Of a stretch of 64,000 nucleotides of DNA, positions 32,252 to 41,911 are shown piece after piece. Within the stretch, counting starts at the first letter, position 1. Each line of letters begins with the position of its first letter. A model generated the notes under the pieces. It made no database searches and had not been told where the DNA came from. It saw only the letters and a list, made by a program, of their open reading frames with translations. A program made the position numbers and the translations under genes. Source of the stretch: Paraburkholderia sp. Tr-20389 (lineage in GTDB: Bacteria > Pseudomonadota > Gammaproteobacteria > Burkholderiales > Burkholderiaceae); assembly GCF_017104565.1 (NCBI RefSeq), contig NZ_JAAGPD010000003.1, positions 282,769 through 346,768 on the forward strand, given 5' to 3'.

Positions 32252-33729
32252 CGCGATTGCTCCATCGATTCCTTCATGGTTCCGTCATCGCGTGCCTGCT
32301 GCGCAGCGGCTTGCGCGGCCGCCTGCGAGCCGGGCCGCAGTAACGCGCCGCCAATCGTTGCCGCCATCGCCGCGAAAATCGCGCCGACCAGAAACGCGAC
32401 GTGATAGCCGCTCGTGAGGGCGGCGGGTGTATCGGCTTGCTGCGCGCCGCCGCTTGCCGATTGCGCGGCCGCAAGGCTCGCCAGCACCGCGAGTCCCAAC
32501 GCACCGCCCATCATGAACGACGTATTGACGATGCCCGATGCGAGGCCCGAATCCGCGGGACCGACATCGCTCATCGCGGCGAGCAGCAGCGGATTGAACG
32601 CGACGCCTGCGCCGATGCCGAGCAGCACCATGCCGGGCAGCACGTCGATGGCGAAGTGTCCGTCGACGGGCGCGCGTGCGAACAGCAGCAAGCCGAGCGC
32701 GGCGAGGAACAGGCCCACGGCGAGCGGCCGGCGGATGCCAAAGCGCATCACCATGCGCGCCGACAGGCCGAGCGAGAAGAAGCCCATGATCAGATTCGCG
32801 GGCAGGAACGCGAGACCGACCTGAAGCGGCGTATAAGCGAGCACGCGCTGCAGATAGAGCGCGGAGATGAAGAACCACGCGAACATCGCTGCCGCCCACA
32901 ATACGCCGACCACATTGGCCGTTGCCACGTTGCGCAGCGTGAAGAGCTTGAGCGGCATCAGCGGATGCACGACGCGTGCTTCGATCAAGAGGAAGGCGCC
33001 GAGCAGCGCCAGCGCAACCACGATCAACCCGACCGTTTGCGCGGAAAGCCAGCCGGCTTCGTTACCGTTGACGATCGCGTAGACGGCCAGCATCAGCGAC
33101 GCCGTGACGGTCGCCGCGCCCGCGACGTCGAGCCGTTCGCCATGCGCGTGCCCGCGCCCTGCCGGCAACAGCGCGATGCACATCGCGTACACGGCAATGC
33201 CGATAGGCAGATTGACGAGAAAGATCCAGTGCCAGCTCAGCAGGTTGGTCAGCAGTCCGCCGAGCAGCACGCCGATGCTGCCGCCGCCCGCGCACACGAA
33301 GCCATACACGCCCATCGCTTTCGCGCGCTCGCCCTCTTCGGTGAACAGATTCATGATGAGCGACAGCGACACGGCCGACACGACGGCACCGCCCAGACCT
33401 TGAATGGCGCGCGCGCAAACCAGCATGACCTGCGAATTCCCGAGCCCGCACGCGAGCGACGCGACTGTGAACAGCGTGATGCCCGCGAGAAAGAGCTTGC
33501 GATGCCCGTACAGATCGCCGAGCCGTCCGCCGAGCAGCAAAAAGCCGCCGAAGGTCAGCATATAGGCGTTGACCACCCAGACCAGTGCGGTTTCGGTGAA
33601 GCCCAGATCGGCTGCGATGGATGGCAGCGCGACGTTCACGATGGTCGTATCGAGCACGATCATCAGCACGCCCATGCACAGCACGATCAGTGCGAGCCAG
33701 CGTGTTCGGCCTTCGATGTTATGCGTCAT
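32248..33729 (-). CDS. EmrB/QacA-family MFS efflux transporter
   Basis: 493 residues with 14 predicted membrane helices, the DHA2 layout. Motif A is seen as G-G-R-L-G-D-L-Y-G-H-R-K near residue 67, and motif C-like G-P-x-x-G is replaced by G-G-S-I-G-V-L-L-G-G-L near 150. Helix 1 carries L-D-T-T-I-V-N-V-A-L-P, the DHA2 motif D1. Such proton-driven pumps expel drugs, dyes or solvents. It is coupled to the NTF2 gene after it. The AraC-GyrI gene downstream may regulate it. The substrate is unknown. Confidence 0.92.
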   Translation of the reverse strand: MTHNIEGRTRWLALIVLCMGVLMIVLDTTIVNVALPSIAADLGFTETALVWVVNAYMLTFGGFLLLGGRLGDLYGHRKLFLAGITLFTVASLACGLGNSQVMLVCARAIQGLGGAVVSAVSLSLIMNLFTEEGERAKAMGVYGFVCAGGGSIGVLLGGLLTNLLSWHWIFLVNLPIGIAVYAMCIALLPAGRGHAHGERLDVAGAATVTASLMLAVYAIVNGNEAGWLSAQTVGLIVVALALLGAFLLIEARVVHPLMPLKLFTLRNVATANVVGVLWAAAMFAWFFISALYLQRVLAYTPLQVGLAFLPANLIMGFFSLGLSARMVMRFGIRRPLAVGLFLAALGLLLFARAPVDGHFAIDVLPGMVLLGIGAGVAFNPLLLAAMSDVGPADSGLASGIVNTSFMMGGALGLAVLASLAAAQSASGGAQQADTPAALTSGYHVAFLVGAIFAAMAATIGGALLRPGSQAAAQAAAQQARDDGTMKESMEQSR

Positions 33730-33859
33730 GCGAGCGTTTCCTCCGTGACTGTCGATGCGCTTTCAGTCTAGACAGGGTCGGCGGCCCGCTGCAACCGGAA
33801 ACCATTCGCGCACCGCTCTTCTACACACGACGATCGGAGGCGGCCGGAATCGACACGGC

Positions 33860-34531
33860 TCAGCTCAATAATTCGTATTTGCCGCCGCGTTCGAGCGCGC
33901 GCTGATACGCGGGCCGGGCATGGATCGTGTCGAGAAAGCGCGCGAGGGACGGATATTTCGCATCGCGGTTGCCGCGCGCCGTCGCGGCCTCGAGCGGAAA
34001 GCTCATCTGGATGTCGGCGGCCGTGAACTCGCTGCCCGCGAACCAGCCCGTCGCGCGCAGCGAATCGTCGATGTAACGCATATGCAGCGCGATTTGCGGA
34101 TCGACGAACGTGGATTGCAATGTCGATGCGATCTTTTTCGCGATCGGCTTCGCGAAGAACGGCATCGGCGCGCTGCCGATGCGCAGCGCAACCAGTTTCA
34201 GCAACAGCGGCGGCATCGCCGAGCCTTCCGCGTAGTGCATCCAGTAGCGGAACTTCAGGCGCTCCGCCGAGCCGGCGGCCGGTTCGAAGCGGCCTTGTCC
34301 ATAGCGCTCCAGCAGATATTCGATGATCGCGCCGGATTCGGCGATAGTGTGGCCATCGTCGGTGATCACAGGGGACTTGCCGAGCGGATGCACGGCACGC
34401 AGTTCCGGCGGCGCGAGCATCGTCTTGGGGTCGCGCTGATAGCACTTGATCTCGTATGGCACACCGAGTTCTTCGAGCATCCACAGCACGCGCTGCGAGC
34501 GGGAGTTGTTCAGATGATGGACGGTGAGCAT
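33860..34531 (-). CDS. Glutathione S-transferase
   Basis: 223 residues. An N-terminal thioredoxin-like domain (about 1-80: M-L-T-V-H-H-L-N-N-S-R-S-Q-R-V-L-W-M-L-E-E-L-G-V, H-P-L-G-K-S-P-V-I, E-S-G-A-I-I-E-Y-L) and a helical C-terminal domain (about 90-215). The S-R-S-Q-R-V-L-W opening gives a serine at the catalytic position, as in theta/beta-like bacterial GSTs. It is the last minus-strand gene before the exporter and lies 123 bases after the dienelactone hydrolase gene, so it could be read from the aminobenzoate operon, but this is not certain. Substrate unknown. Confidence 0.9.
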   Translation of the reverse strand: MLTVHHLNNSRSQRVLWMLEELGVPYEIKCYQRDPKTMLAPPELRAVHPLGKSPVITDDGHTIAESGAIIEYLLERYGQGRFEPAAGSAERLKFRYWMHYAEGSAMPPLLLKLVALRIGSAPMPFFAKPIAKKIASTLQSTFVDPQIALHMRYIDDSLRATGWFAGSEFTAADIQMSFPLEAATARGNRDAKYPSLARFLDTIHARPAYQRALERGGKYELLS

Positions 34532-34654
34532 GAGCAGGCGGCGAGGCGCGCGTGAAGGCCGGACATCGGCGGAGCGGACATCATACGAGGCCGCGCGAGA
34601 GGGCGGCCTCTATTCGTCACGATGTCGCGATGTCTCACGCGCTGTGGCCGGGCA

Positions 34655-35878
34655 TCATGCCGACCACTTATCGCCCATCAGTTGATTCGAAGGCAGCTTT
34701 TCATCGAGCAGCTTGCGCGCGCTTTCGATGCCCGCCACCGGTAAGCCCTTCGGATCGAGCAGACCCACCTGCACGAGCACGGAAGCCTGGTCCCAATAGA
34801 TGTGCTCGTTATACAACTTGTCGCCGCGGAAGCAGACGACAGCGAGCATCGGCACCTCGAAGTACTTGCCCGTCGGCGCAACGCCCGGCAGCAGCCAGTC
34901 GATTTCGCAGCTATGCGTGCACGCAAAGATGAATTCGTCGACGATGCGATCGGAGCCGATGGTTCGCGAAATCGGAATCAGCTTCGTGTCGGGCGGATTC
35001 GAGTTGACGAAGTGATTCGTATAGAAGCGCTTGAGATTGTCGTAACCGACGCCGCCCGTCATCGTCGGCACATGGTTGACGTACGGTTGCGCGACCATCG
35101 TCGGCATGACGGATTCGACATCGCGCGTCGCGAACTCGAAGTAGCAGTGCTGTTCCCACAATGTGTTCAGATCGTAGATCGGGCCGAGCACCTTGCGCAG
35201 CAGCGCGAGCGTACGCGAATAAGCCATCATCGCGGCAGGCTTGTCGTACTGCGGTCGCGACGACGACGCGAACGCATGATCGCAGCCGGGATACACGTAC
35301 TGCTCGACTTGCGGATGCGCGCGCAGCGCGACCATGATCTGCTCGCGCACAGGCGGCGGGCAGTACCCGTCGTTTTCGGCGAAATGGAAGACCATCGGGC
35401 AGCGAATGTTCTTCATATCGTCCGGATACGCTTCGAGCCCGACGCCGTAGTAACTCACCGCGCAATCGACGTCCGTGCGCGCAGCCGCGAGCAACGCGAG
35501 CTTTCCGCCTAGACAATAGCCGATCGTTCCCACTTTGCCTTGCTGTTCGGGCAGCGCACGCAATGCGTCGACGGTCGCGGCGATATCCTGCACGCCCAGA
35601 TCGACGTTGAACTTCGCATGAAAGTCGAGCGCGCGTTTCATGTCGTCACCGTCATAGCCGAGCACGACGTTCGGCTGCAGGCGCCAGAACAGATCGGGCA
35701 CGAGCACGACATAGCCTTCTTCGGCGTAGCGGTCGGCCGTTTGCTTCAGATAGTCGTTGATGCCGAAAATCTCTTGCAGCAGCACGAGGCCCGGACCGGA
35801 CCCTTGCGCGGGACGCGCGATATACGCGTTGAAACGGCCGCCATCGCGTGCGGCGACCTCGATAAACGAACCGGCCAT
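34655..35878 (-). CDS. Dienelactone hydrolase fused to an NTF2/SnoaL-like domain
   Basis: 407 residues, twice the length of a plain dienelactone hydrolase. Residues about 1-235 are an alpha/beta-hydrolase of that family: Glu36 in L-L-Q-E-I-F-G, nucleophile Cys122 in G-Y-C-L-G-G, Asp170 in E-N-D-G-Y-C and His201 in G-C-D-H-A-F, the full triad. Residues about 240-400 form an NTF2-like domain (W-E-Q-H-C-Y-F-E-F-A-T-R-D, I-F-A-C-T-H-S-C-E-I-D-W-L-L-P-G-V-A-P-T-G-K). It lies 75 bases after the aminobenzoate-CoA ligase gene on the same strand, so a hydrolytic step in the same pathway is likely but unproven. Confidence 0.88.
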   Translation of the reverse strand: MAGSFIEVAARDGGRFNAYIARPAQGSGPGLVLLQEIFGINDYLKQTADRYAEEGYVVLVPDLFWRLQPNVVLGYDGDDMKRALDFHAKFNVDLGVQDIAATVDALRALPEQQGKVGTIGYCLGGKLALLAAARTDVDCAVSYYGVGLEAYPDDMKNIRCPMVFHFAENDGYCPPPVREQIMVALRAHPQVEQYVYPGCDHAFASSSRPQYDKPAAMMAYSRTLALLRKVLGPIYDLNTLWEQHCYFEFATRDVESVMPTMVAQPYVNHVPTMTGGVGYDNLKRFYTNHFVNSNPPDTKLIPISRTIGSDRIVDEFIFACTHSCEIDWLLPGVAPTGKYFEVPMLAVVCFRGDKLYNEHIYWDQASVLVQVGLLDPKGLPVAGIESARKLLDEKLPSNQLMGDKWSA

Positions 35879-35953
35879 CAGTTGCTCCTCGATGATTGGA
35901 CGAAGGGGACTGCGCGCGTGCGGATTCGCCGCTATCGGATGGAGCAGGGTGCG

Positions 35954-37591
35954 CTACATCGCACGCAGGGCGAAGCGCTTGAGCTTGCCGGTTTCGGTGC
36001 GAGGCAGCGCGTCGATGAAGGCGACTACGCGCGGATACTTGTACGGCGCAACGGTATTCTTCACGAATTCCTGCAACTCCGCGACCAGTTTCTCGTCCGC
36101 GCTATAGCCCTTGTTGAGCACGACGAACGCCTTCACGATCTGGCCGCGCGTGTCGTCGGGGACGCCGATCACGCCGCATTCGGCGACGGCCGCGTGCTGC
36201 ATCAACACGCTTTCCACTTCCGGGCCGGAGATGTTGTAACCCGCCGATACGATCATGTCGTCGGCGCGGGCCTGATAGAACACGTAGCCGTCTTCGTCGA
36301 TATAGACGGAGTCGCCGGGCAGATTCCAGCCGTCGCGCACGAACTTGCGCTGGCGTTCGTCGGCGAGATAGCGGCAGCCGGTCGGGCCGCGCACCGCGAG
36401 CTTGCCGAGCGTGCCGGGAGGTACGGGACGCATGTCGTCGTCGACGGCTTGCACGACATAGCCGGGTACGGCCTTGCCGATCGCATGCGGACGCACGTCG
36501 TGCCCCGCCGACGAGATGAAGATATGAATCAGCTCGGTGCCGCCGATGCCGTCGATCATTTCGATTCCGCTTGCTTCGCGCCACAGCGCGCGCGTCGAAT
36601 CCGGCAATGCCTCGCCGGCGGACACGCACTTCTTCAGCGATGCAATATCGAAGCGCGGCACCAACGGCGCCATCTGCCGATAGAAAGTCGGCGCGGTGAA
36701 CATCACCGTCGCGCGAAAGCGCTCGACGTTTTGCAGCAGTGTTTCAGGCGTCTGCTTCTCGATCAGCACCGTCGATGCGCCGGCGCGCAACGGAAAGCAC
36801 AACAGGCCGCCGAGCCCGAACGTGAACGCGAGCGGCGGCGTGCCGCAGAAGATGTCGTCGGGCGTGGGTTCGAGGACGTGGCGCGGGAACAGATCGCACA
36901 TCGCAAGTACGTCGCGATGAAAATGCATGCAGCCTTTCGGCGCGCCCGTCGTGCCGCTCGTGAAGGCGATCAGGCAGACATCGTCGGCTGCTGTATCGCA
37001 GGCCTTGAATTCAGCGGGCTTCGATGCGGCCAATGTTTCGAGCGAACCGGCTGCATCGTCGTGAAAGACCAGTGTTTGCTTAAGGCCCGCACAGAAGAAC
37101 TCGTCGCCCGGCGTCGTGCAGCGCGCGAGTTCTTCCGTCAGTCGCGTATCGCATAACGCAGCGCCGATCTGCGCCTTGTCGACGATCTGCTTGAGTTCCT
37201 TCGCGCGCAACAACGGCATGGTCGGCACGACGACGAGCCCCACTTTCAACGCGGCAAGAAACGCGACGGCCATCTGCAACGTATTCGGCCCACGCAGCAG
37301 CACGCGATTGCCCGGCTGCAACCCCATTTCGTCGACCAGCACATGAGCGCTGCGATTGACCATCGCGCGCAGTTCTCCGTAAGTGGTCGCCTGCGGTTTG
37401 CCGTCGACGTCGGACCAGATGGCCGGCCGGTCGCGATGGCCGTTGTCGACAGCACGATCGAGCAGTTCAGTGGCACAGTTGAAGCGCGCCGGATATGCGA
37501 CGTCCGGATTGTCCAGTAGAAACACCGGCCATTGATCCTGCGGCGGCAAGTGGTCGCGCGCGAAGGTATCGACGTGAGCTGACGGTTCCAT
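35954..37591 (-). CDS. 2-aminobenzoate-CoA (or benzoate-type) ligase
   Basis: 545 residues. An ANL-family adenylating enzyme with the P-loop F-T-S-G-T-T-G-A-P-K-G near residue 187, the A5-type D-G-I-G-G-T-E near 330, D-D-M-I-V-S-A-G-Y-N-I-S-G-P-E-V-E near 435 and the C-terminal lysine motif R-T-E-T-G-K-L-K-R near 530. The N-terminal D-x-L-P-P-x-x-x-W-P block is seen in benzoate-CoA and 2-aminobenzoate-CoA ligases. Because its operon also holds a bifunctional monooxygenase/OYE protein, 2-aminobenzoate is the best substrate. The ATG at 37591 follows GGGGAG. It commits the acid to the CoA pathway, in the cytoplasm. Confidence 0.88.
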   Translation of the reverse strand: MEPSAHVDTFARDHLPPQDQWPVFLLDNPDVAYPARFNCATELLDRAVDNGHRDRPAIWSDVDGKPQATTYGELRAMVNRSAHVLVDEMGLQPGNRVLLRGPNTLQMAVAFLAALKVGLVVVPTMPLLRAKELKQIVDKAQIGAALCDTRLTEELARCTTPGDEFFCAGLKQTLVFHDDAAGSLETLAASKPAEFKACDTAADDVCLIAFTSGTTGAPKGCMHFHRDVLAMCDLFPRHVLEPTPDDIFCGTPPLAFTFGLGGLLCFPLRAGASTVLIEKQTPETLLQNVERFRATVMFTAPTFYRQMAPLVPRFDIASLKKCVSAGEALPDSTRALWREASGIEMIDGIGGTELIHIFISSAGHDVRPHAIGKAVPGYVVQAVDDDMRPVPPGTLGKLAVRGPTGCRYLADERQRKFVRDGWNLPGDSVYIDEDGYVFYQARADDMIVSAGYNISGPEVESVLMQHAAVAECGVIGVPDDTRGQIVKAFVVLNKGYSADEKLVAELQEFVKNTVAPYKYPRVVAFIDALPRTETGKLKRFALRAM

Positions 37592-37655
37592 CGTGAAACT
37601 CCCCTGCTGAACGTGCGTGATGTGCTTGATGTGTGGGCCTGCGCGCTTCGGGCGC

Positions 37656-38054
37656 CTAGTCGGTAATGACCGCCGTCGCTTCGATTTCAACCTTGGCGTC
37701 GTCTTCGATCAGCGCGACGACCTGCACGGCGCTCATCGCGATGTCGTAATCGCCGATCAGTTCGCGGAACGCATGGCCGATTTCCTTCAGCGCCGCGAGG
37801 TATTCGCGCTTGTCGGTGACGTACCACGTCATGCGCACGAGATGCTCGGGCTTGCCGCCCGCTTCGCGCAGCACCGCGAGCACGTTGCGCAGCGCTTGCG
37901 TGGCTTGCTCGGCGAACAGATCGCTCGTCATGCGCGCTTCTTCGTTCCAGCCGATCTGTCCGGCGATATACACCTGCGTGCCCGTCACTGCGACACCATT
38001 CGCGTAGCCGCGCGGCTTGACCCAGCCAGCGGGCAGAAGCGGTCTTTTCTTCAT
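37656..38054 (-). CDS. RidA-family (YjgF/YER057c/UK114) protein
   Basis: 132 residues. The RidA fold is clear in G-W-V-K-P-R-G-Y-A-N-G-V-A-V, V-Y-I-A-G-Q-I-G-W-N, Q-A-T-Q-A-L-R-N-V-L-A-V-L and H-L-V-R-M-T-W-Y-V-T-D. RidA proteins hydrolyse enamines and imines. The 2-aminobenzoate pathway yields a cyclic 2-amino-enoyl-CoA whose amino group must be lost, so a RidA protein that hydrolyses this enamine is a reasonable inference. However, the catalytic Arg of true RidA (in the C-terminal R-V-E motif) is not seen: here the end reads A-K-V-E-I-E-A. The ATG overlaps the thioesterase stop by four bases. Confidence 0.85.
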   Translation of the reverse strand: MKKRPLLPAGWVKPRGYANGVAVTGTQVYIAGQIGWNEEARMTSDLFAEQATQALRNVLAVLREAGGKPEHLVRMTWYVTDKREYLAALKEIGHAFRELIGDYDIAMSAVQVVALIEDDAKVEIEATAVITD

Positions 38055-38494
38055 GAGCGTTGCTCCTCGGATTGAACGGCGTGCGGCGCGAACGCGGCGA
38101 GCGCGCCGGCGATGTCGTCGGGGATATCGATCGACCGGCCGCTTTCCAGCGACGTCGTCACGAGCACCTGTGCTGCGCGAAAGCGCACTTCGTCGGCGCA
38201 ACGCGCGACGATCTCGATGCCGATCGAGCGGCGTCCGATGCGTGTGACGCCGAGCGCGAGCGTGATGGTTTCGCCCATGCGGCTCGGCCTCGAAAACTCG
38301 CAGTCGAGCTTCACGATGGGCAGCCCGACGCGGCGCGCCTGGATCATGTGGGCGTAGTCGATGGCAAGACGCTCGTTGAACCACTCTTCGACGAGCATGT
38401 TCGTCATCACCAGATACTGCGGAAAGTAGACGATCCCCGCCGGATCGCAATGCGCGAAGCGGATGCGCACCGGCATGTCGAAGGTGGCACTCAT
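38051..38494 (-). CDS. Acyl-CoA thioesterase (4-hydroxybenzoyl-CoA thioesterase type)
   Basis: 147 residues. A hot-dog-fold thioesterase: [19 protein letters not shown], with the catalytic Asp of the 4-HBT family (C-D-P-A-G near residue 17), then [13 protein letters not shown] and [10 protein letters not shown]. In aromatic CoA operons this enzyme frees CoA from dead-end thioesters or releases a product. The start overlaps the acyl-CoA dehydrogenase stop by four bases, and the stop overlaps the RidA start, so all three are co-translated. Confidence 0.9.
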   Translation of the reverse strand: MSATFDMPVRIRFAHCDPAGIVYFPQYLVMTNMLVEEWFNERLAIDYAHMIQARRVGLPIVKLDCEFSRPSRMGETITLALGVTRIGRRSIGIEIVARCADEVRFRAAQVLVTTSLESGRSIDIPDDIAGALAAFAPHAVQSEEQRS

Positions 38495-39696
38495 GACGCG
38501 TGCTCCTGTTCCTGCTGCGCGGCATGCGCCTTCAACAGATCGCGTCCGACGATCAACTGCTGCACTTCCGTCGCGCCTTCGTAGATGCGCAGCGCACGAA
38601 TCTCGCGATACAGCCGTTCGACGGTCGTGCCGCTCTGCACGCCCATGCCGCCCCACAGTTGCACGGCGGCATCGATCACCTGTTGCGCCCCTTCGCTCGC
38701 GTGCCATTTCGCCATCGCGGCTTCGCGCGTGACGCTTTCGCCTTGATCGCGCAGCCAGGCGGCGCGATACACGAGCAGTGCGCTGCTGTCGATCGTCAAT
38801 GCCATCTGCGCGAGCTTCGTCTGCGTCAGCTGGAAATCGCCGAGCGTCTGGCCGAACATCTTGCGCGACGCGGCACGTGCGAGCCCTTCCTGCAATGCGC
38901 GCCTGGCGAAGCCCAACGATGCCGCAGCCACCGACGTGCGAAAGATATCGAGCGTGCGCATTGCGATCTTGAAGCCTTCGCCAGGCGCGCCGAGCATCTG
39001 ACTGCATGGCACGCGCGCATTGGCGAAATGCAGACGCGCGAGCGGATGCGGCGCGATCACGTCGATGCGCTCCGCGATCTGCAGGCCCGGCGTATCGGCA
39101 TCGACGATGAACGCACTGATGCCGCGCGCGCCCGGCGCTTCGCCCGTTCTTGCGAACACGACATAGAAGTCCGCGATACCGCCGTTCGAGATCCATGTCT
39201 TGTCGCCGTCGAGCACGTAGCAGTCGCCGTCGGCACGCGCCTGCAATGACATGGCCGCGACATCGGAACCCGCGTCGGGCTCCGACAGCGCGAACGCGGC
39301 GATGGCCTCGCCCCCGGCGACGCGGGGCAGATAGCGTGTCTTCTGCTCGTGCGTGCCCGCCAGCGTGATCGCGCCGGAACCGAGCCCTTGCATCGCGAGC
39401 GCGAAGTCGGCGAGGCCGTCGTGCTTCGCGAGCGTTTCGCGCAGCAGACACACGGCGCGCGTGTCGATGGTGTCGCCATGTCCGCCGTATTGCGTGCCGC
39501 CCACGCCGTATTTCAGCCAGCCCGCTTCGCCCAGCGCGCGCACGAGCTGGCGGCAAGTCGCATCCGTGTCGTCGTGCTGCACGTGCGCGAGATGCTGCGC
39601 GGCCCATGCCTCGATGCCTTCGGCCAGTTCGCGATGACGCGCTTCGAAGAACGGCCAGGCCAATGCGCCATGCGGATCGATGTGGTTCGCAGCCAA
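38491..39696 (-). CDS. Acyl-CoA dehydrogenase
   Basis: 401 residues. Acyl-CoA dehydrogenase fold: [14 protein letters not shown] near residue 130 (flavin and substrate contact), K-T-W-I-S-N-G-G near 165, F-G-Q-T-L-G-D-F-Q near 280, and the C-terminal [10 protein letters not shown] with the usual catalytic Glu position of the main family. It would introduce a double bond into a CoA ester of the pathway and pass electrons to ETF. TTG at 39696 is preferred as start, after AAGGAG, two bases beyond the enoyl-CoA hydratase stop; the upstream ATG at 39750 is inside that gene. Confidence 0.9.
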   Translation of the reverse strand: MAANHIDPHGALAWPFFEARHRELAEGIEAWAAQHLAHVQHDDTDATCRQLVRALGEAGWLKYGVGGTQYGGHGDTIDTRAVCLLRETLAKHDGLADFALAMQGLGSGAITLAGTHEQKTRYLPRVAGGEAIAAFALSEPDAGSDVAAMSLQARADGDCYVLDGDKTWISNGGIADFYVVFARTGEAPGARGISAFIVDADTPGLQIAERIDVIAPHPLARLHFANARVPCSQMLGAPGEGFKIAMRTLDIFRTSVAAASLGFARRALQEGLARAASRKMFGQTLGDFQLTQTKLAQMALTIDSSALLVYRAAWLRDQGESVTREAAMAKWHASEGAQQVIDAAVQLWGGMGVQSGTTVERLYREIRALRIYEGATEVQQLIVGRDLLKAHAAQQEQEHAS

Positions 39697-39697
39697 C

Positions 39698-40549
39698 TCA
39701 ATCTCCTTCGAACACGGGGCGCGACTTCGCGGCAAATGCGCGATAGGCACGCTCGAAATCGCGCGTCGTCATGCAGATGGCCTGCGCCTGCGCTTCCGAT
39801 TCGATCGCTTCGTCGATGCTCATGCTCCATTCCTGATGCAGCATCTTCTTCGTCACACCATGCGCGAAGGTCGGGCCGGCGGCGAGATCGGCCGCCAGCT
39901 TCGATGCTTCTTCGAGCAGTGCTTCGGGCGCGCACAGGCGGTTGTAGAAGCCCCACGCGTAGCCTTCGTCGCCGCTTGCGGAGCGTCCTGTGTAGAGCAG
40001 TTCGGCGGCGCGCCCCTGGCCGATGATGCGCGGCAGGATCGAACACGCGCCCATGTCGCAGCCGGCGAGACCCACGCGCGTGAACAGAAACGCGAGCTTG
40101 CTGCGCGCGGTGCCGACGCGCATGTCGGAGGCCATCGCGAGGATTGCGCCTGCGCCGGCGCACACGCCGTCGATGGCCGCGATGATCGGCTGCGGACAAT
40201 GCCGCATCGCTTTGACGAGGTCGCCCGTCATGCGCGTAAAGAGCAGCAGTTCGGGCATCGGTAGATCGATCAGCGGAGCGATGATGTCGTGCACGTCGCC
40301 GCCCGAGCAGAAGTTTTCGCCTGCGCCGTGCATGATGACGACCTTCACGTCGGTCGCGTAGGCGAGTTGCCGGAACAGGTCGCGCAATTCCGCGTACGAC
40401 TCGAACGTGAGCGGGTTCTTGCGCTCGGGACGGTTCAGCGTGATCGTCGCGATGCCTGCATCGACGGACCAGCCGAAGTGCTGCGCTTGATACGCGGTGA
40501 GCGTCGTGCGATTGCCGGCCAGCAGGGCGTCGGCAGCGGAACGGGTCAT
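39698..40549 (-). CDS. Enoyl-CoA hydratase/isomerase
   Basis: 283 residues. Crotonase fold: [14 protein letters not shown] near residue 34, the oxyanion hole [11 protein letters not shown] near 75, and [16 protein letters not shown] near 120. The two catalytic Glu positions of classic hydratases are not both obvious (G-A-I-L-A and C-D-M-G-A), so the reaction may be a different crotonase type, for example ring hydrolysis or hydration of the dearomatised CoA ester. The gene lies 28 bases after marR and is translationally close to the dehydrogenase gene. Confidence 0.88.
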   Translation of the reverse strand: MTRSAADALLAGNRTTLTAYQAQHFGWSVDAGIATITLNRPERKNPLTFESYAELRDLFRQLAYATDVKVVIMHGAGENFCSGGDVHDIIAPLIDLPMPELLLFTRMTGDLVKAMRHCPQPIIAAIDGVCAGAGAILAMASDMRVGTARSKLAFLFTRVGLAGCDMGACSILPRIIGQGRAAELLYTGRSASGDEGYAWGFYNRLCAPEALLEEASKLAADLAAGPTFAHGVTKKMLHQEWSMSIDEAIESEAQAQAICMTTRDFERAYRAFAAKSRPVFEGD

Positions 40550-40577
40550 GAGTGTTTCCTCCTGTGCGGAACTCGCG

Positions 40578-41135
40578 CTAGCTTTTGATCGTATTCAGCA
40601 GATGCTGCTTGAGCTTGCCGAGCTTCTGATGCGTGCGCGATTTCTCGTCGAGATCGAGGCCGCCGAACATTTCGACGACCCATTGCTCATGCGCGACGGC
40701 CATCCGGTCGAACAGCGCGCGGCCTTCGGACGTGAGGCGAACGCTGGTCGAGCGGCGATCGTTCGGATCGGTGTCGCGTGCGACGAGCCCTTCTTTTTCC
40801 AGTTGATCGGTAATGCCGGTGATGTTGCCGCCCGTCACCATCAGACGGCGCGACAGTTCCGTCATCTTCAGTCCTTCGGGATGACGTTCCAGTTGCGCCA
40901 TCAGATCGAAGCGCGGCAGCGTCGTGTCGAACTCGTTGCGCAGGCGCTTGCGCAATTCGGCTTGCACGAGGTTGGTCGTGGTCAGCATGCGCAGCCAGAG
41001 GCGCAAGCCCATGTGACTGTCCGCGCCCGTGCTCATTTCCATGTCCACGACGTTCTCCGCTGGCTTCTCGACACCTTTGCGCGCCGGTTTCGTTTCGGCA
41101 GTGTCGGTGGCTTTCTTCTTCGTTGCGTTGCTCAT
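40578..41135 (-). CDS. MarR-family regulator of the aminobenzoate operon
   Basis: 185 residues. A Lys/Glu-rich N-terminal extension (about 1-40) is followed by a winged-helix MarR domain: [35 protein letters not shown] and the wing [17 protein letters not shown]. Such repressors often sense the CoA ester of the pathway substrate. It is embedded in the operon between SDR and hydratase genes, with overlaps, so it autoregulates if it binds the promoter at 44310-44346, where repeated TTTAGGT and an inverted TTTACTT/AAGTAAA pair are visible. Confidence 0.9.
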   Translation of the reverse strand: MSNATKKKATDTAETKPARKGVEKPAENVVDMEMSTGADSHMGLRLWLRMLTTTNLVQAELRKRLRNEFDTTLPRFDLMAQLERHPEGLKMTELSRRLMVTGGNITGITDQLEKEGLVARDTDPNDRRSTSVRLTSEGRALFDRMAVAHEQWVVEMFGGLDLDEKSRTHQKLGKLKQHLLNTIKS

Positions 41136-41911
41136 GTGACTTCTCCGCCTGAAACGGAAATCGATTGACCTGTGATGGATTCGGAACCAGGCATGCATAA
41201 CCACAGCACTGCGTTCGCGACCTCGTCGGGCGCGACGAAGCGGCGCTGCGGATTGTGGCGCACGAGAATGTCGCGTGCTTCCTGCTCGCTGCGCGAGGTC
41301 TTCGCGGTGATCTGGTCGAGCGATGCGCGCAGCAGTTCCGTTTCCGTATAGCCGGGACAGACGGCGTTGACTGTGATGCCCTTCGTTGCGACTTCCAGCG
41401 CGAGCGAGCGCGTGAGTCCGATCACGCCATGTTTGGCCGCGCAATAGGCGGCGACATACGCATAGCCGATCTGCCCCGCCGTGCTCGCGACGTTGATGAT
41501 TCGCCCGTAGCCGCGTTCGAGCATCGACGGCAACACGGCGCGCGTGCACAGAAACACGCCCGTCAGATTGACGTCGAGCATGCGCTGCCAGAGCGCACTG
41601 TCCGTCTGGGCGAAGGGCGCGGCTTGCGCCTGGCCTGCGTTGTTGACGAGCACATCGACCGCGCCCGCGATCGATGCAGCTTCAGAAAATGCCTTGGTGA
41701 CAGCGCTTTCGTCGCCTACGTCGACGCTGATGCATGCGGCGACCGCGCCATATGCGCTCAATGCGTCGCGTTGCGCAGCGAGACGTTGCGTGTCGCGGCC
41801 CATCAGCGTGACGTGTGCACCGGCACGCAAGAGCGCTTGCGCCGTCGCCGCGCCGATGCCGCTGCCGCCGCCCGTCACGACGGCGTGCTTGCCTGCAAGC
41901 GTGGTGTCCAT
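41132..41911 (-). CDS. Short-chain dehydrogenase/reductase
   Basis: 259 residues. Classical SDR: cofactor loop T-G-G-G-S-G-I-G near residue 14, N-N-A-G near 90, catalytic Ser-Tyr-Lys as I-N-V-A-S-T-A-G and Y-C-A-A-K near 156, and P-G-Y-T-E-T. It would act as 3-hydroxyacyl-CoA dehydrogenase or reduce a ring ketone in the aminobenzoate pathway. Its ATG shares one base with the stop of the upstream monooxygenase gene (TGATG), and its own stop overlaps the marR start, so it is co-translated with both. Confidence 0.9.
   Translation of the reverse strand: MDTTLAGKHAVVTGGGSGIGAATAQALLRAGAHVTLMGRDTQRLAAQRDALSAYGAVAACISVDVGDESAVTKAFSEAASIAGAVDVLVNNAGQAQAAPFAQTDSALWQRMLDVNLTGVFLCTRAVLPSMLERGYGRIINVASTAGQIGYAYVAAYCAAKHGVIGLTRSLALEVATKGITVNAVCPGYTETELLRASLDQITAKTSRSEQEARDILVRHNPQRRFVAPDEVANAVLWLCMPGSESITGQSISVSGGEVT

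Noticed and set aside
35540-37156. Plus-strand open frame of 538 codons opposite the CoA ligase and hydrolase genes
   Set aside because: It spans two real minus-strand genes and their gap; His/Arg-rich shadow translation.
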